From Nymphaea colorata (taxonomy: Eukaryota > Streptophyta > Magnoliopsida > Nymphaeales > Nymphaeaceae), in assembly GCF_008831285.2 (NCBI RefSeq), contig NC_045148.1:8499001-8563000 (forward strand): DNA of 64,000 nucleotides, given 5' to 3'. Position numbers and translations under genes: made by a program. This document shows positions 24,455 through 37,297 of this stretch, piece by piece. The notes beneath the pieces are model-generated. The model saw only the letters and a list, made by a program, of their open reading frames with translations. It did not search any database and was not told where the DNA came from. Positions within the stretch are counted from its first letter, which is position 1; every line of letters begins with the position of its first letter.

Positions 24455-25748
24455 AAAAAAATCTCTACATCGGAAGAAGGGTATTCAAGCTTGGCTAAAC
24501 CATGTGGAAAAAAGATGACAGATCTAATTGTCAGCCAAAGCTAGAAATGATGAGCTAGCTCTAGCTCACAATATTCATGCAAGAACACAATCTTGTAGAA
24601 ATCGGATAGTCACAGCAAGATCAAACGAAAACTCAAGAAATCTCACAACTCAGATCTTGTGAGAACGCCATTTACTCAATTCATGTCCCAAATTCAAGAA
24701 ATCAACAAACATTTTGCTTCCAGCTCGCTCCTTTCTCATCTGAAACAACAGAGAGCTTCATTATTGCAAGTTGGCAGGGCCGAAGCCATCGAGTTCATCG
24801 TTTGAAATGGCTTCACCAACACCAAATTTGAACAAAAAAACTGAACAATTTGTGAACACCAAATTTGAAATATTCCAGTAAAACTGAAAACGTCAATAAC
24901 AAAAGTTTATCCTTGCATGTTTCACAAGTTCAAATAATGTTTTTTTATAAGCGAAGGGCAAATCAAATCGTGAACCATTTGTTTCGATTTCTCAAGTTAA
25001 TGACAGCGTAGTACCTGCATTCTCAGAAATGACATTGCTGCAATGACCATAATTCTTCAATATAAAATTCTGTGAGCAGGTCAGTCTTGAAAAGTAGAAC
25101 CCTTATCGGAATCTAGATGCATGGAGAACATTTACTTCACTCCCCAACTTGGCTACGAGATCATGCTTACATTTATCAGAAAAATAGTTGGCATGTCGCC
25201 ATTAGTACTGTAGTTTCAGAGCCCCAATGCATGACAGTGATGTTCATTCTATTGGCGGCAAAATCTGATGGATTAGGCTGGAGAGTACTGTATCTCTTAA
25301 AGTAAGCGGTAAGCACACAACTATTTTAATGGATGCCACTGTTAATCTTCTGTTGACTTGATTCATATATCTTGTTACATTCGTATTGTCCAATCGTTCG
25401 TTCCATCTCTTTCTCAAGGATTGGCACACAATTTATAACCATTTTACAAGGTGATGCTCATCACTTGAGTGGCTGTGATAATTGCTTCTAATAATAAAAT
25501 GATTTTACAGATCTGAGCAGAGTAAGTGCATCAGCAGACTAGTCACTAAAAACCCATATCAAAATACTTTAATTATTTAAGTAACATCTACCGTATAGCG
25601 GCCTGTGGACGGCCCAATCCGGTCCACGATCTCGAATCCTTCTCTTAACTTTCAAACAGACTACATTGTGCTTTCTTGAGGGGAATTAAATACACGATCA
25701 TCTATTGGTCCAAACCAAAAAGACAACATAGACAACCACGTGATTGTG

Positions 25749-25751
<3 letters not shown>

Positions 25752-25801
<50 letters not shown>
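25752..25801. repeat. (AT)n microsatellite
   Basis: A pure AT run of about 25 dinucleotides. No gene nearby. Confidence 0.95.
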
Positions 25802-25803
<2 letters not shown>

Positions 25804-26732
25804 TCATGGTTCTTTATTGAAGGATGCATCCGAATTGTTCAGAGCTTCTGGATCAGGAATTCCAAGCGTTTACTCAAAATAGCAAGTAGCTGTCAAGTTT
25901 CAGCATTGGTCATTACTCAAAGAAAATAGATATTAAAGTGTAAACATGTCATTTAAAAGACTTTTAAACATATACTTGCAACCAAAAGATATGTATAAGA
26001 TGTCGGACCAACCGAATCAAGCCAGCGATCCACGTAAAATCTTATCTCAAGAGATCACTCAAACTTAAGTTCATCTTCTCTGCCTGAACTTGTTTGTACT
26101 CAAACTCAAGAATCAAACACACTAGTAGCCCTATATGTTTGTGGCTACTTACCACTTCAGTAGATCATTTAAATCCCTTTTGCAGCAATCCATATGAAGG
26201 ATGTACAAGTAGAACTTGTATAAGCATGAACCTCTAGCATCTCTAGGTCATGGTACTTTAATTTTCCCTTGGAACTTGAGACATGTGAAAATGAATGTAC
26301 TTCTAGAGCAAGAGATGTGGATGGACCAGTAAGAAAAAAGAGTTACTGCTTTTCATGTTTATTTTAATCAAGCGATTAATTTGTGGTCAAAAGCACGATA
26401 AACAATGCTTAGATTTGTGCAATCAACGTTTAGCAAGTTGTTGCTTCCCTGATGCCCTAGATTCCCTGCATCATATATTATGTGCAGTCTCATCATGGGG
26501 GACCAAAAGGAGTTCATCAAAGAGATACATTCTCTTCAAAAGAGTTCATCAGACTACACATCGAGTGATATGCTTCGTATACCGTTGTCTACAACAGTAT
26601 TGGTGTATGCGAGAGAGAGATATATATTCCATTATAAAGATGTGGAAGGATAAGAATGGCTTTTTCTACAGTTGTCAGCAAAAGTTCCGCAGCATCAGGA
26701 GATTCAGAAATGTGAGGTCCATTCTACCAACC

Positions 26733-26861
<129 letters not shown>

Positions 26862-27149
26862 TGAAAGAAAGGGGGAAAACATTTTTTTTTAATGCCAAAA
26901 CCAACCAAAAATATTTTTTTCTGTGTTTTTTTTTTATTTTAAGCTTTTTTAACATTTTCTAATACTAGATTGTTTGTCTCCATTTTCTAAATTTAGATTG
27001 CTGTATATCTAGTTATTTTTCATCTTATCTGATTAGATTCTCATTTATTTTATTTTATAAGTTTTGAGATTTTTTTATTTTTTAAAATTCACCATATTTT
27101 TTCGAGCTCGTTATATTATACCTGAGAAAAATATTACCATTTAAACCCG

Positions 27150-27180
<31 letters not shown>

Positions 27181-28094
27181 AGAGAGAGAGAGGTAGAGCC
27201 ATAGGTGCTACACTTATAAAAAATCATCTTACCTGTTCAAGTTTCCAAAATAGATAGTTAAGAGAAAATCAAGTAGAAAGAGTTGTTAATTAATGTTAGA
27301 TAATTAAAATACTATATCTCTTCTTTCTTTTTCTTTCAAGTAAGATTATTCTTTATCAGTCTTGCACCCTAAGGGTTTGGTACCTTCTATTTTCTCTTTT
27401 CCTTGTAATATATGTGTGTGTGTGTGTGTGTGAAGCTTGCCAATGGTGAATTGCTCTGAATTTATCTGATGTCTGTGTGCATGTATGTGTACGCGTTTCT
27501 TAGCTGATCCGAATCTGATCTGCCCGCGAAGCCGCCAGTGGTGCATTGCTTTGAATTTGTCTGACGAATGTGATGAAAGCAACCATACGAGAGGCCGCAT
27601 TTATGTAAACTTGAAATTTCATCCACGCATGGCTTCATGCCCTTACGTACCGCTCTGTCTCTCATGGCGGATGCTTCTGCCTCTGCTTCCGCCAGTCCAT
27701 GTCCATCCTTCATGACGTTGATTTTGAAAGCACTATTCCTGCGTGAACCCCGGATGTGCATGAACGCCTCTCTTGTTCTATCTCCCTTTCATGTTTGGCA
27801 TCTTAAAAATTAATGTACATATCCTTCTCTTTGTGGGCCTCTTCCCCCCCTCACGGGATTCACGTTCAAATCTTAACGCTTTCAGTGCATGTACATTGCT
27901 AGCTGTTCCTTGGATCCAGATCCAGATCCAAATCTACACGACTGACCAGTTACATGCAAGTATTATAACTAGCTCAATATCCATGTTAAGTTGGTCATTT
28001 GTAATAGATCCACATCGCGGTAAAATGCTTCTTTTTCGGGGACCAGAGAAGACTCACCGCGGAAGCCCGCCACTCAACCCAGTGTCCCTCCTAT

Positions 28095-28230
28095 GATACA
28101 GGGATTGCTTTCGATGTCTCAAGGTGTCACCTCCACCATGCATCAACTTATGCATCGGTGACCCCCTCTTTTTACAACATAAAGAGTTGATGCCCCCAGA
28201 ATTCAAAACGGAGATTAGCTGCGTACCAAC
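28095..28230 (-). repeat. Dispersed repeat shared with 1395-1520
   Basis: The minus strand reads CGTTTTGAATTCTGGGGGCA, then a CAACTCTTTATGTTGTAAAA block and GAGACATCGAAAGCAATCC, matching the plus-strand copy near the left end of the window. A minus-strand frame (28054-28281) crosses it. No protein family recognised. Confidence 0.5.
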
Positions 28231-30597
28231 TCTTGATGGTAAAGGAATTGGACCTAACTTCGAGGGCATTGTTCGAACCAAACCATGAATGAGATTTTGA
28301 ATACCAGTTCAGACCCATTCAAAAAGAAAGAAAACATTGGCGTGAATCTCATATTTGGATCTTGTTTTTAACCCGATTCCTGCAAAATCATCCAGAAAGG
28401 TGACAGTAGACGATAAGGCTGCACATTCCACAAATTTTTCTGGAAAATCTGAGAGGCCGTGCACTGTGGCTTTCTGACATTTTTTGTCAAAAAATATAGT
28501 GATCCAGCTATGTGCTTAGAGGTAGTGATTCTCGCAACTGCATGTGCAAACGTCCACACACACACACCACATACACGAAAACAAGCTGGATCTGGATCAT
28601 AGCAAATGGATCCAATACTCACATTTCCAGCTTTGATTTTGATTGATAATTACCATTTCAGGTTGTCTTACCAACTAGTCTATGCAAATGGGTTGGATTC
28701 AAGACCCGGATTTGGCCTGAGTGCTTTATCAACTTCAGGCATACCGGACCTGAATCCTATTTGATTCCCAAGATCTGAAACTGTCTTGGACCCAAATGAT
28801 TGTCACTTCACTCTTATGGTGACCTAGGCAAATTGGGTTTCTTTCAATTGAAAAACCTCAGTATTTAATGTCCAAAGAATCTAGAACTAAGTCTAGTTGC
28901 GGGAATAGTTTACTACTCGAATTCAAGTCTTCAACCTAGAGTACACTGACCAATGCATTTCACACATGGACTTCTATTCTCATAGCATTAATTCAAAGTT
29001 ACCACTGTGAATGCACTAAGGATTGTTCTTCAACTTTTGGTTAATTTGTCTCTACCCTTTTTGGGAGATCTGAATCACAGGGTTCTTAGATCTTGGGGAC
29101 AGATCTTAGATCTCAGAACCAACTTGACCTAAAACCTTTGAAAAGCACATTTCTTCAGTCTGAGATCTGAAGAACTCATCAAGGGATGATTTGATATCTC
29201 TATCTGTAATTGTTGTTTTCATTGCAGTATTACAATATTAGAAGGGATTCAACTCTCAAGTGGCCCACCCCCGCCCCCATGTATCTCCGCCACTGCCTGA
29301 TACCCACTACTAAGGCCGGCGGAAAAATATGACAGGCTTCATGCAAAGATGTGTGCGAGCATGACTTGACTGAGGCGAACCAAGCCGACAAATTCAGCTG
29401 CCCTTCATGATTCCCAAGTCCAACTGAACCCTTGGCCTTAATTTCAGGATTTGGTGGCTCATGACTTCATGAGTCTAGGCTCAACAACATGAACTCAATT
29501 GCGATTTTTTATCTTTATTAATGTAAATTATTCCATATTTCACCGTATTAAAGCTAAAGATTGGCGGATTAGCACTTCGAAGGAGTTCGGCACACGGCCT
29601 TCTGCCAGTGGCTGGTAGAAAACAGGTCACTGGTTCGAGTAGCATGGGCGTCAACCCTCCCTTGACTCCTCTCCCACCTGAAGAAGTGAGGTAGATTGGC
29701 ATAATTAAAGTAAGAAAAGGAAATAGCTGCAATAGGAACTAGTTTGGATTGTCCTCACAATGATAGCAATTATAATTTGGAAAACATTGTCATTAATTGA
29801 CATTGATAGCAGTTGTCCAAATTTATTATTACATTTTTATATGTTTTCCACATGAATGGCGCCAGCTACTTCTGTCTCCAATCTGGACCAATGGAAAACA
29901 ATTGATATATAGTTTTAAAAGATCATGGTACCTTCAACAGCCAAAGCAATCAAATAATTGAACACATAATTATCTGCTTAATTACAATTAGTTATACTTT
30001 CTCTTTCTCCTTCGCTGTCACATTTGATTTGTTTGCTTAAGTGTTTGCCGTGTGATTTTCCGCAAATGAAATTGAAGATCTTTTCTTCCTCTCAACCAAT
30101 GATTTGGACTCACTATGTGATCTCTTATTTTCACCTTTAGCTTTCTCCATTTAAAATTTTTCAGAACCCATTCTCAAGGTGTTCGAAGATGACTGGTATA
30201 TATATATATACTCTCCAAATGAGTTGCACATTTTCAAGTTTCAAATCTATTTACCACCTAAGTTCCCCAGCTCTAATGTTGACATGATAGTTCTGAAAAA
30301 CCAAAAAAAAAGTAAAAGAAAAAGAGTCGAGAGAGTCAAAAAAACAGGTGAGAAATGAAAAAGAAAGAAACAATTGGAAAAGAGGGCAGAACCTCATATA
30401 GAAGCGGTAAAACATAAAATATGGGAGAATTCTATACTGCCATGTGCTTGTCTGCTACAAATTAAAAGTCTGTAGGTAAAAGTACTATGTATCGTTGGTA
30501 AAAAACCATGAACTGTTGTTGGTTCATCATAAATTGTTGCTAATACTCGTGACACTTGTTTTTTAGTGACAGATTTTTACTTTTTGGCTATCTAACA

Positions 30598-30728
<131 letters not shown>

Positions 30729-30856
30729 TAAACAGCTCATTGTTAAGACAACTTTGATTTCACAAAGTTTTTTGAAAGGAACTAGAAACTAGTTCTCCAC
30801 ACACCAAACTGATTAATGGGACTTCAGACAACCCTAATTTTTGTCTCTATCATCTT

Positions 30857-30901
<45 letters not shown>

Positions 30902-31715
30902 GTTCTCATTAATTCTAGTTTGGTAATGGAAATGGGAAGACACACGGAGGTCGAACTCAGGTTGCTCGGATTTCGAAGAAGTCGAGATCTACAATATGTG
31001 TCGAGTTTCAACTTTTGAATTTCAAAACCCTCAAGACGACAGACAAGATGAGAAATTTTTTTCAAATGATTTGTGGTCAGATTCTTTGAGAAAAATGGTA
31101 TGAACATGAAGCAAAATGGTTTTCTCGTTACCGTAATCTCCATCTCTAATTATTGAAACATATCACCAAGCAACCCGTGAACAAATAATGAGCAAATTTT
31201 TAAGCTCTTAAGGACAAAGCTTTTAGATTTTCAGTCGTGGAGAATCCATCGTTAGTTTCTTAATAATTCATATCGTTTTAGAATCTATCGACAAGGAAGA
31301 TCGGATCTGTGTACCTTATGCGGTTCTTCCACTTAAATAATTGCTTATGAATCGGAAGAAAATGGAAATAGAGGTGCATTGGATGCGGAGGACATTGAAA
31401 TCAAATTAATTAAATCAAGAACATTCTGATTCCAGCATATCAATACGTAAGCTTTTGGTTTTGGTTCAATCTATAATAGAGGAATCGATCTCAACACACG
31501 ATATCGATACCTGGAAGGATGCACAACTCACAGGATGGAGACAAACAACCATCTCGGATACCTCAAACGGCAGATTCACACCCTTTTTTTTTGTTACTTC
31601 ATGGGCGTCTTACACCTTGTCTCTCACCAAGAGTTTCAATTCGTTTCACGGGTTCCGGATTCACTTTTTACTTGGTGAAAGGCCACGGATACTTTTTTCC
31701 AGTTGGAGGCCATCG

Positions 31716-31836
<121 letters not shown>

Positions 31837-32441
31837 AAGTGGCTATTTGACTCTCATATACTAGATTTGATAACAAGCATTTAGGCTGGGGCTCCAAATA
31901 ATACAAGACAGTACACATTAAGTTGCAAATATAAAAGTAAAGTTGTTTTTTTTTAAGAATCAGAAATACTTCTTAAAGAAGACAAGCTAAGGTTTCATTT
32001 AAGGAAACTCATTTATTTTCTTCTTTCTTTCAAGGGCATTTTAGAGTGTGTTTTTTTTTAATCCAACCCAACCAATAGGTCGGGAGCAAAAACCAGATCT
32101 ATTAAAATGGTATTTAAAGTGTGTTTTTTTTAATCCAACCTTCCCAATATGATCTTAAAGATAGGTAGATGCAACAGATATTAAGTTAAGTTGATCATGT
32201 TTTGGGTTTTAATAGTGTTTTTTCAATAAACAAAAAATGAATAGCTCTTATAACATCAACATTTTGGTAATAGAAAGGTCAACATTTTTCATAAAAACAA
32301 CTTGATTCAAAGCATGTTTTATATCAAAATACTTTTTAGAAATATATTATGATGTTTATATTTCATTTAAAATAATTTTTTAGCAAAAAAATTAAAGGAT
32401 CTGGTTTTTGCCCCTGACATAAGTGTTTGGTTTTTACAATT

Positions 32442-32446
<5 letters not shown>

Positions 32447-32491
<45 letters not shown>
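32447..32491. repeat. (CT)n microsatellite
   Basis: About 45 bp of uninterrupted CT dinucleotides. Confidence 0.95.
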
Positions 32492-32494
<3 letters not shown>

Positions 32495-32596
32495 ATGAAA
32501 ATCGATTGGAAGGCCTTTGTCAATAAAAATGCTTTTTACTGATGCGAAAAGAACGCATTAGTAAAAGCGATTGTGAAAATTTTCACGTTTGTAGGA

Positions 32597-32700
32597 CCTT
32601 TGTTCATGAGACACTAAATATATAGTTAATAAATTTTCAACTGGTCATTGCCGAAGTCTTGTGGGACTGTCCCATATAACTGATTTCATGTCGACTCAAA
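32597..32700. repeat. Dispersed repeat shared with 42268-42390
   Basis: Common words in the same order are ACTAAATATATAGYTAAYAA, ATTTTCA, a CCCATATAA block and CAAGTCGA/CATGTCGA. The copies are non-coding. Probably an old transposon fragment; type not assigned. Confidence 0.45.
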
Positions 32701-33410
32701 TTCAACACTGAAATATGACATAAGATCGGCAAAATATGAAATAAGATAAATAAGATTAGCTGACCACAAGGAATCGAACGGTCCTAGTAACATTCAAATT
32801 GTCTAAATAAAAACACTAGATAAGATATATGACGTACATTGTCCAAGAGACTGTCAATTGATCATAATATAAAACTCATTTACATTGGGTTGTATTCAGT
32901 AATATGTCATATATATTCAGTCTTTCAGCAAGTAAATGAACTGAACAGATGCTTCAAAGTATTTAATACGCTGCATCAGAAAGCGACCTAAGAGCCCGAT
33001 CAAGTTTCAGCTCAGAAAAGCTCATTAAAGTAATTGAACAGTTAGGGCTGAGCCTCTGAACTAGCCAGCCTTTATCTTTTTGCCCATTAAAGTGTTCATT
33101 CATCACTTTTTCCTATTGATCATGAGTCTGGAGTCGTGAAAATTGTGTTTCTTCTGTATGCCCACTTCGCACATGCCGGGATCATCTTAGTTGGATTATG
33201 CCCACTTATTACACCTTCATTTTTGACGTTTTTATTGGTAATTTACTTCATAAATTCAATATATACATTCAAGACATTACGGAAAGAACGTGTAAAAGTA
33301 TATTAAATTAAATATGCACAAGAGAGAGACAGGAAGGTAAATGGATAGCATTAATGTAGAAGGGAACAAAAGGGAGGAGGCGGCTGGGGAAGGAAGTCGC
33401 GTGAGTGTTT

Positions 33411-33775
<365 letters not shown>

Positions 33776-33938
33776 CATAACCAATATGATAGTCGGCTAA
33801 GAGAAAAATAAGAAGGTGATGGCCATTTTTTGTCACAAATATTAGCTTACACATTTTTCTTTTTGTTTTTTTCGCAATCATTCATTTGTTTTATATGGAC
33901 GGCCTTGGTTAAATGGTTAGGTAACTATCAATAAATAA

Positions 33939-33982
<44 letters not shown>

Positions 33983-35148
33983 ATTAAGAGGTCTGCTGTT
34001 CACACACACATATGCGCACATAGGAAAGTTGGTATATCACACAAACTACTACAATTAAAGATGAACAGCAGAGCTCTTAAGTGCTTGTTAAATGTCTTTT
34101 AAACAAAACATGAACATTGTAGATTGTTTGTGGACACTAATTTAACATAAAACAAATCTTAATTCAAATTAATTTTACGAAAAACAGTGTTTTTTCTATG
34201 CATGAAATTTTGATGTTCTAAGAGCCGTTCATTTTTCTATTGTTATAAAAACATTTTTAAACTAAAAGAGAATTAACCATATATGTGTTTCTCATGATAC
34301 TATTCTTAAGATAGATCAAATACATATAGTTGGATTGTGTAAAAAGTGTTTTAACATTCAATTTTAGGGGATTGATTTGATCAACCTCTATATATATATA
34401 TATATATATAAGTTACTCAGCCCTAAGAGAATAACAATGAGAAAAATGGACATTTTCATCGTCTATTATTGTTTCACGCCATTTCCTTCTTGTTTTTCTC
34501 TGATCCCAAGAAAATTGGCATATGGGGAAGTCACTGTCTTCCTGGAAAACATAAAAAAGAATGTCTGCTCTTCCAAGTCAATAATTTCAAACTTTACGCG
34601 AGATCAAATAAGATGCTCATTGAATTATTTCAAACTAAAAGGAGACAAGAAGTATCGAGATTGGGCGTATCAAACTCGCTTTATCTTTCTGAAGTTTGTT
34701 CTTTTGCTTTTTCTTCAGTCATCGCCCCAATGGCTTCTTCCTCAAATCACTTGCATCGACTATCTCCTTGTAATATTCTATTCAACCACATGCTTTACTA
34801 TTTGGCATCCATGAATGACTTCTTGTATTCACAGTAACAGTCATGGGATGGTTAAGTAAGCATCTGATCTTAGACCAATGACGTGATTTATTATTCATGG
34901 CGTCGATCATAGCTACTATGCGTAGTACGTTCCATTTTAAGACTCTTGATTGATGGATGAACTATATCAATTAGATGTTCAATTAAACAGTTTTAAGGAT
35001 TCAAAACAGATTAAACTAAAGCTGGATGGTTTAATCACCCCGCTTAAACGGTTTTAAGAATCCTTAAACTTTAATTGATCTCGAGGACAACAGAAAGCGG
35101 GATGGGGAGGGAACTTGGCTCTCGCTAAGTGTTGAGATTAATCATTGG

Positions 35149-35540
35149 TAGGGATGAACAACGAGTCGACTCGTGAACGAGTTTGAGCCGAGTAATTTGC
35201 TTAATGAATCGAACTCGAGTTCATGAGTCGACTCGTTCAAATAATTGAGTTGAGTTCGAGCTCAACACGTAACTGTCGAGTTGAGTTCGAGCCTTAATCG
35301 AGTTTGTCGAACCTTAATCAAGTCGATGTCGAGTCTTAATCGAGTCGAGCTCGAGCTCAACACATAACGATAAATATCAATTCTATTGAAACAAATTTGT
35401 CGAGCCTTATTCGAGTCGAGTTCGAGCTCAACAAGTAACTGCCGAGTCGAGCACGAACTGTTTCCGTTGAGCTATTCTCGATATCGAGCCGAGTTCGAGC
35501 TGATCGAACTCGGGCTCAACTCGGCTCATGTTCACCCCTT
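35149..35540. mobile_element. Non-autonomous hAT-like element, short relative of 17658-18426
   Basis: The left end TAGGGATGAACA and the right end TGTTCACCCCTT are imperfect inverted repeats. Flanks ATCATTGG (35141-35148) and ATCATCGG (35541-35548) match at 7 of 8 bases, as expected for a hAT target duplication. The interior repeats the GAGTCGAGCTCGAGCTCAAC-type words of the element upstream of petC-1, with fewer units. Non-coding. Confidence 0.7.
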
Positions 35541-35619
35541 ATCATCGGCCTTACTTGAACTAACCCTTACCCTCATACCCTAATTACTTTTCTAAAAATG
35601 AGTATATGTTAAAAATTTG

Positions 35620-36090
35620 ACATTTAATTAGGGAATTGGATGGGGTTTGGAATTTAAAAAATGACATCCAATTGGATTTAGATTCAGATTTCAAATAAAA
35701 TCTGATCAGATTTGGATTTGGATTCAGATGCCATTTAATTTTTAAATAAAATAATTTTATATCCAATTTCCATACTTTTCCAAAGTCGGGGGATCTTGTT
35801 TGCAACTTTTGAATGGATCGGACCGAGTCCGGAATCTGACCTCTTTCCAACCTTTGGAGTTTGGACATTTCCGTGATTTCCCGAAAAGCGTAGGGATATA
35901 TCTGTCAAAAAGTGGGAGCCATGACTGCCGTTCGGAGCATGATGGCGCCGAAAGGTCCGAAATGCACCTGAAACTACAGTCAAAATACGAATAATGACCA
36001 TTTTGCCCTTTAATCGAAATCTCGAATATACCCCTATTAATTATAAAAAAAGATCGTTACGTACCTTCCAGAAAAGTCAACCGCTTGGGC
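35620..36090. repeat. Repeat-derived non-coding block
   Basis: Contains GGATTTAGATTCAGATTTC-type words related to the GGATGTCAAC family (35640-35760), then a segment whose minus strand begins GGGCAAAATGGTCATTATTC (near 36009). I take it as transposon-derived rather than genic. Ends are not defined. Confidence 0.35.
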
Positions 36091-37219
36091 GGTTTGTTAT
36101 TATCAAACAGGCCCTCACTCCTTCTGCCAAATACCAAAGTGGGATCTAAGCGTTTTCGAGCTTATCTGCATGAATAATTAGCATAAAAGATTATCTATAG
36201 AGAACCTCGTTTACATTAACCTTGACCGGTAAATTTCACGTCTCCAAAATCCATACTACATTTTTCTGCGTTGTTAAAATCAAATATATGAGCGAGTCTC
36301 CATAGGAACCAAAAATTTTGTGAATTAAGTCAAAATTAAGATTTATATTTTCAAGCAAGAGTTTAAAAATGTGAATACCAAAAACTTAACAAAAAAAAAA
36401 TCAAGAGAATAAGACATGTGCCCCTAATTTGAACCCTACACCGAATGGAAAAAGGTTTTAATTTGATTAACTAGAGCACGAGACGGCCTTGTCTTGGAAT
36501 AATACCTTTTTCTTTGGCGAATTACATAAAATTTGCGATGCGGTGTAACTGAGAAAAAGATCCGGGGGTAGTATGGTCCGGCGAGAAAAAGCTCGAATTG
36601 CTAAAATAAAGACGTTCCAAAATTCAAGGGTTCTTTTGAATCTTTTGACCGGCGATTTCAAGTAGAATTTATTAGGAAAAAGAAAAAGAGAATAAAAAAA
36701 TAAAAAAAGATAAAAATCCCTTGCTGTGCGTCTAATATACGGAGGGAAGGAGAGTCGTAGGAGAGAAATGAGAAAGAGGGCGACTCCTTTCCGCCTTCCT
36801 ATCGCCGGAATCCGATCTGCGGCGGCGTGAGATGGCATCTCTCCGGTGCCATTCGCTCGAAAGAAAATAAAGAACTCAGCAAGCGGCTGTCCTGCGTGTG
36901 AAAAAGGTACCGGAATTATTTTCGGACGGCCGTTTCCGGCCGGACCTGGTGAACGGAGCGCTGAAACAAGTTTTTTTTTCCCGCGTATAGAAGAGAACAT
37001 ACCGGGATTGCTCTTACCGCTGCCGGCAGTCGTTTCTTTGTCCTCCTATAAGAGGAGCTGGAACTTGAGAAGACAGGATCCATCTGCCTCTTTTGTTGTC
37101 GCCGGAGGCTGAACTACGCTGTACCTTCTCGACGTTTTCAATCATTCGCACAGTAAGCTGAGAGTACTTCTGTGTTTACGGAAAGAGCTTGACGGAATCA
37201 GGCTAAGGCATTCTTTACC

Positions 37220-37249
37220 ATGGCGTTCTTGCGGTACTCCTTCCCCTGA
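37220..37249 (+). other. Short upstream ORF before CYCD6
   Basis: ATG GCG TTC through a TGA ten codons later encodes a nine-residue peptide (MAFLRYSFP) starting 78 bp before the CYCD6 start codon. If the transcript starts further upstream, for example after CTATAAGA near 37046, ribosomes would meet this frame first and cyclin translation could be reduced. The transcript start is unknown. Confidence 0.35.
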
Positions 37250-37297
37250 AGGAAGCGAAGCAAGTAATAGAACGAATCTATACATAGGAAGAAGCAA

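Noticed and set aside
29560-29700. tRNA or SINE-like signal (GGTTCGAGTAGC resembling a B box)
   Set aside because: No convincing A box at the right distance, no cloverleaf and no poly-A or poly-T tail, so not reported as a SINE or tRNA.
36467-37000. 177-codon minus-strand frame upstream of CYCD6
   Set aside because: Low-complexity composition, no recognisable motif, overlaps the likely promoter and 5' region of the cyclin. Taken as chance.
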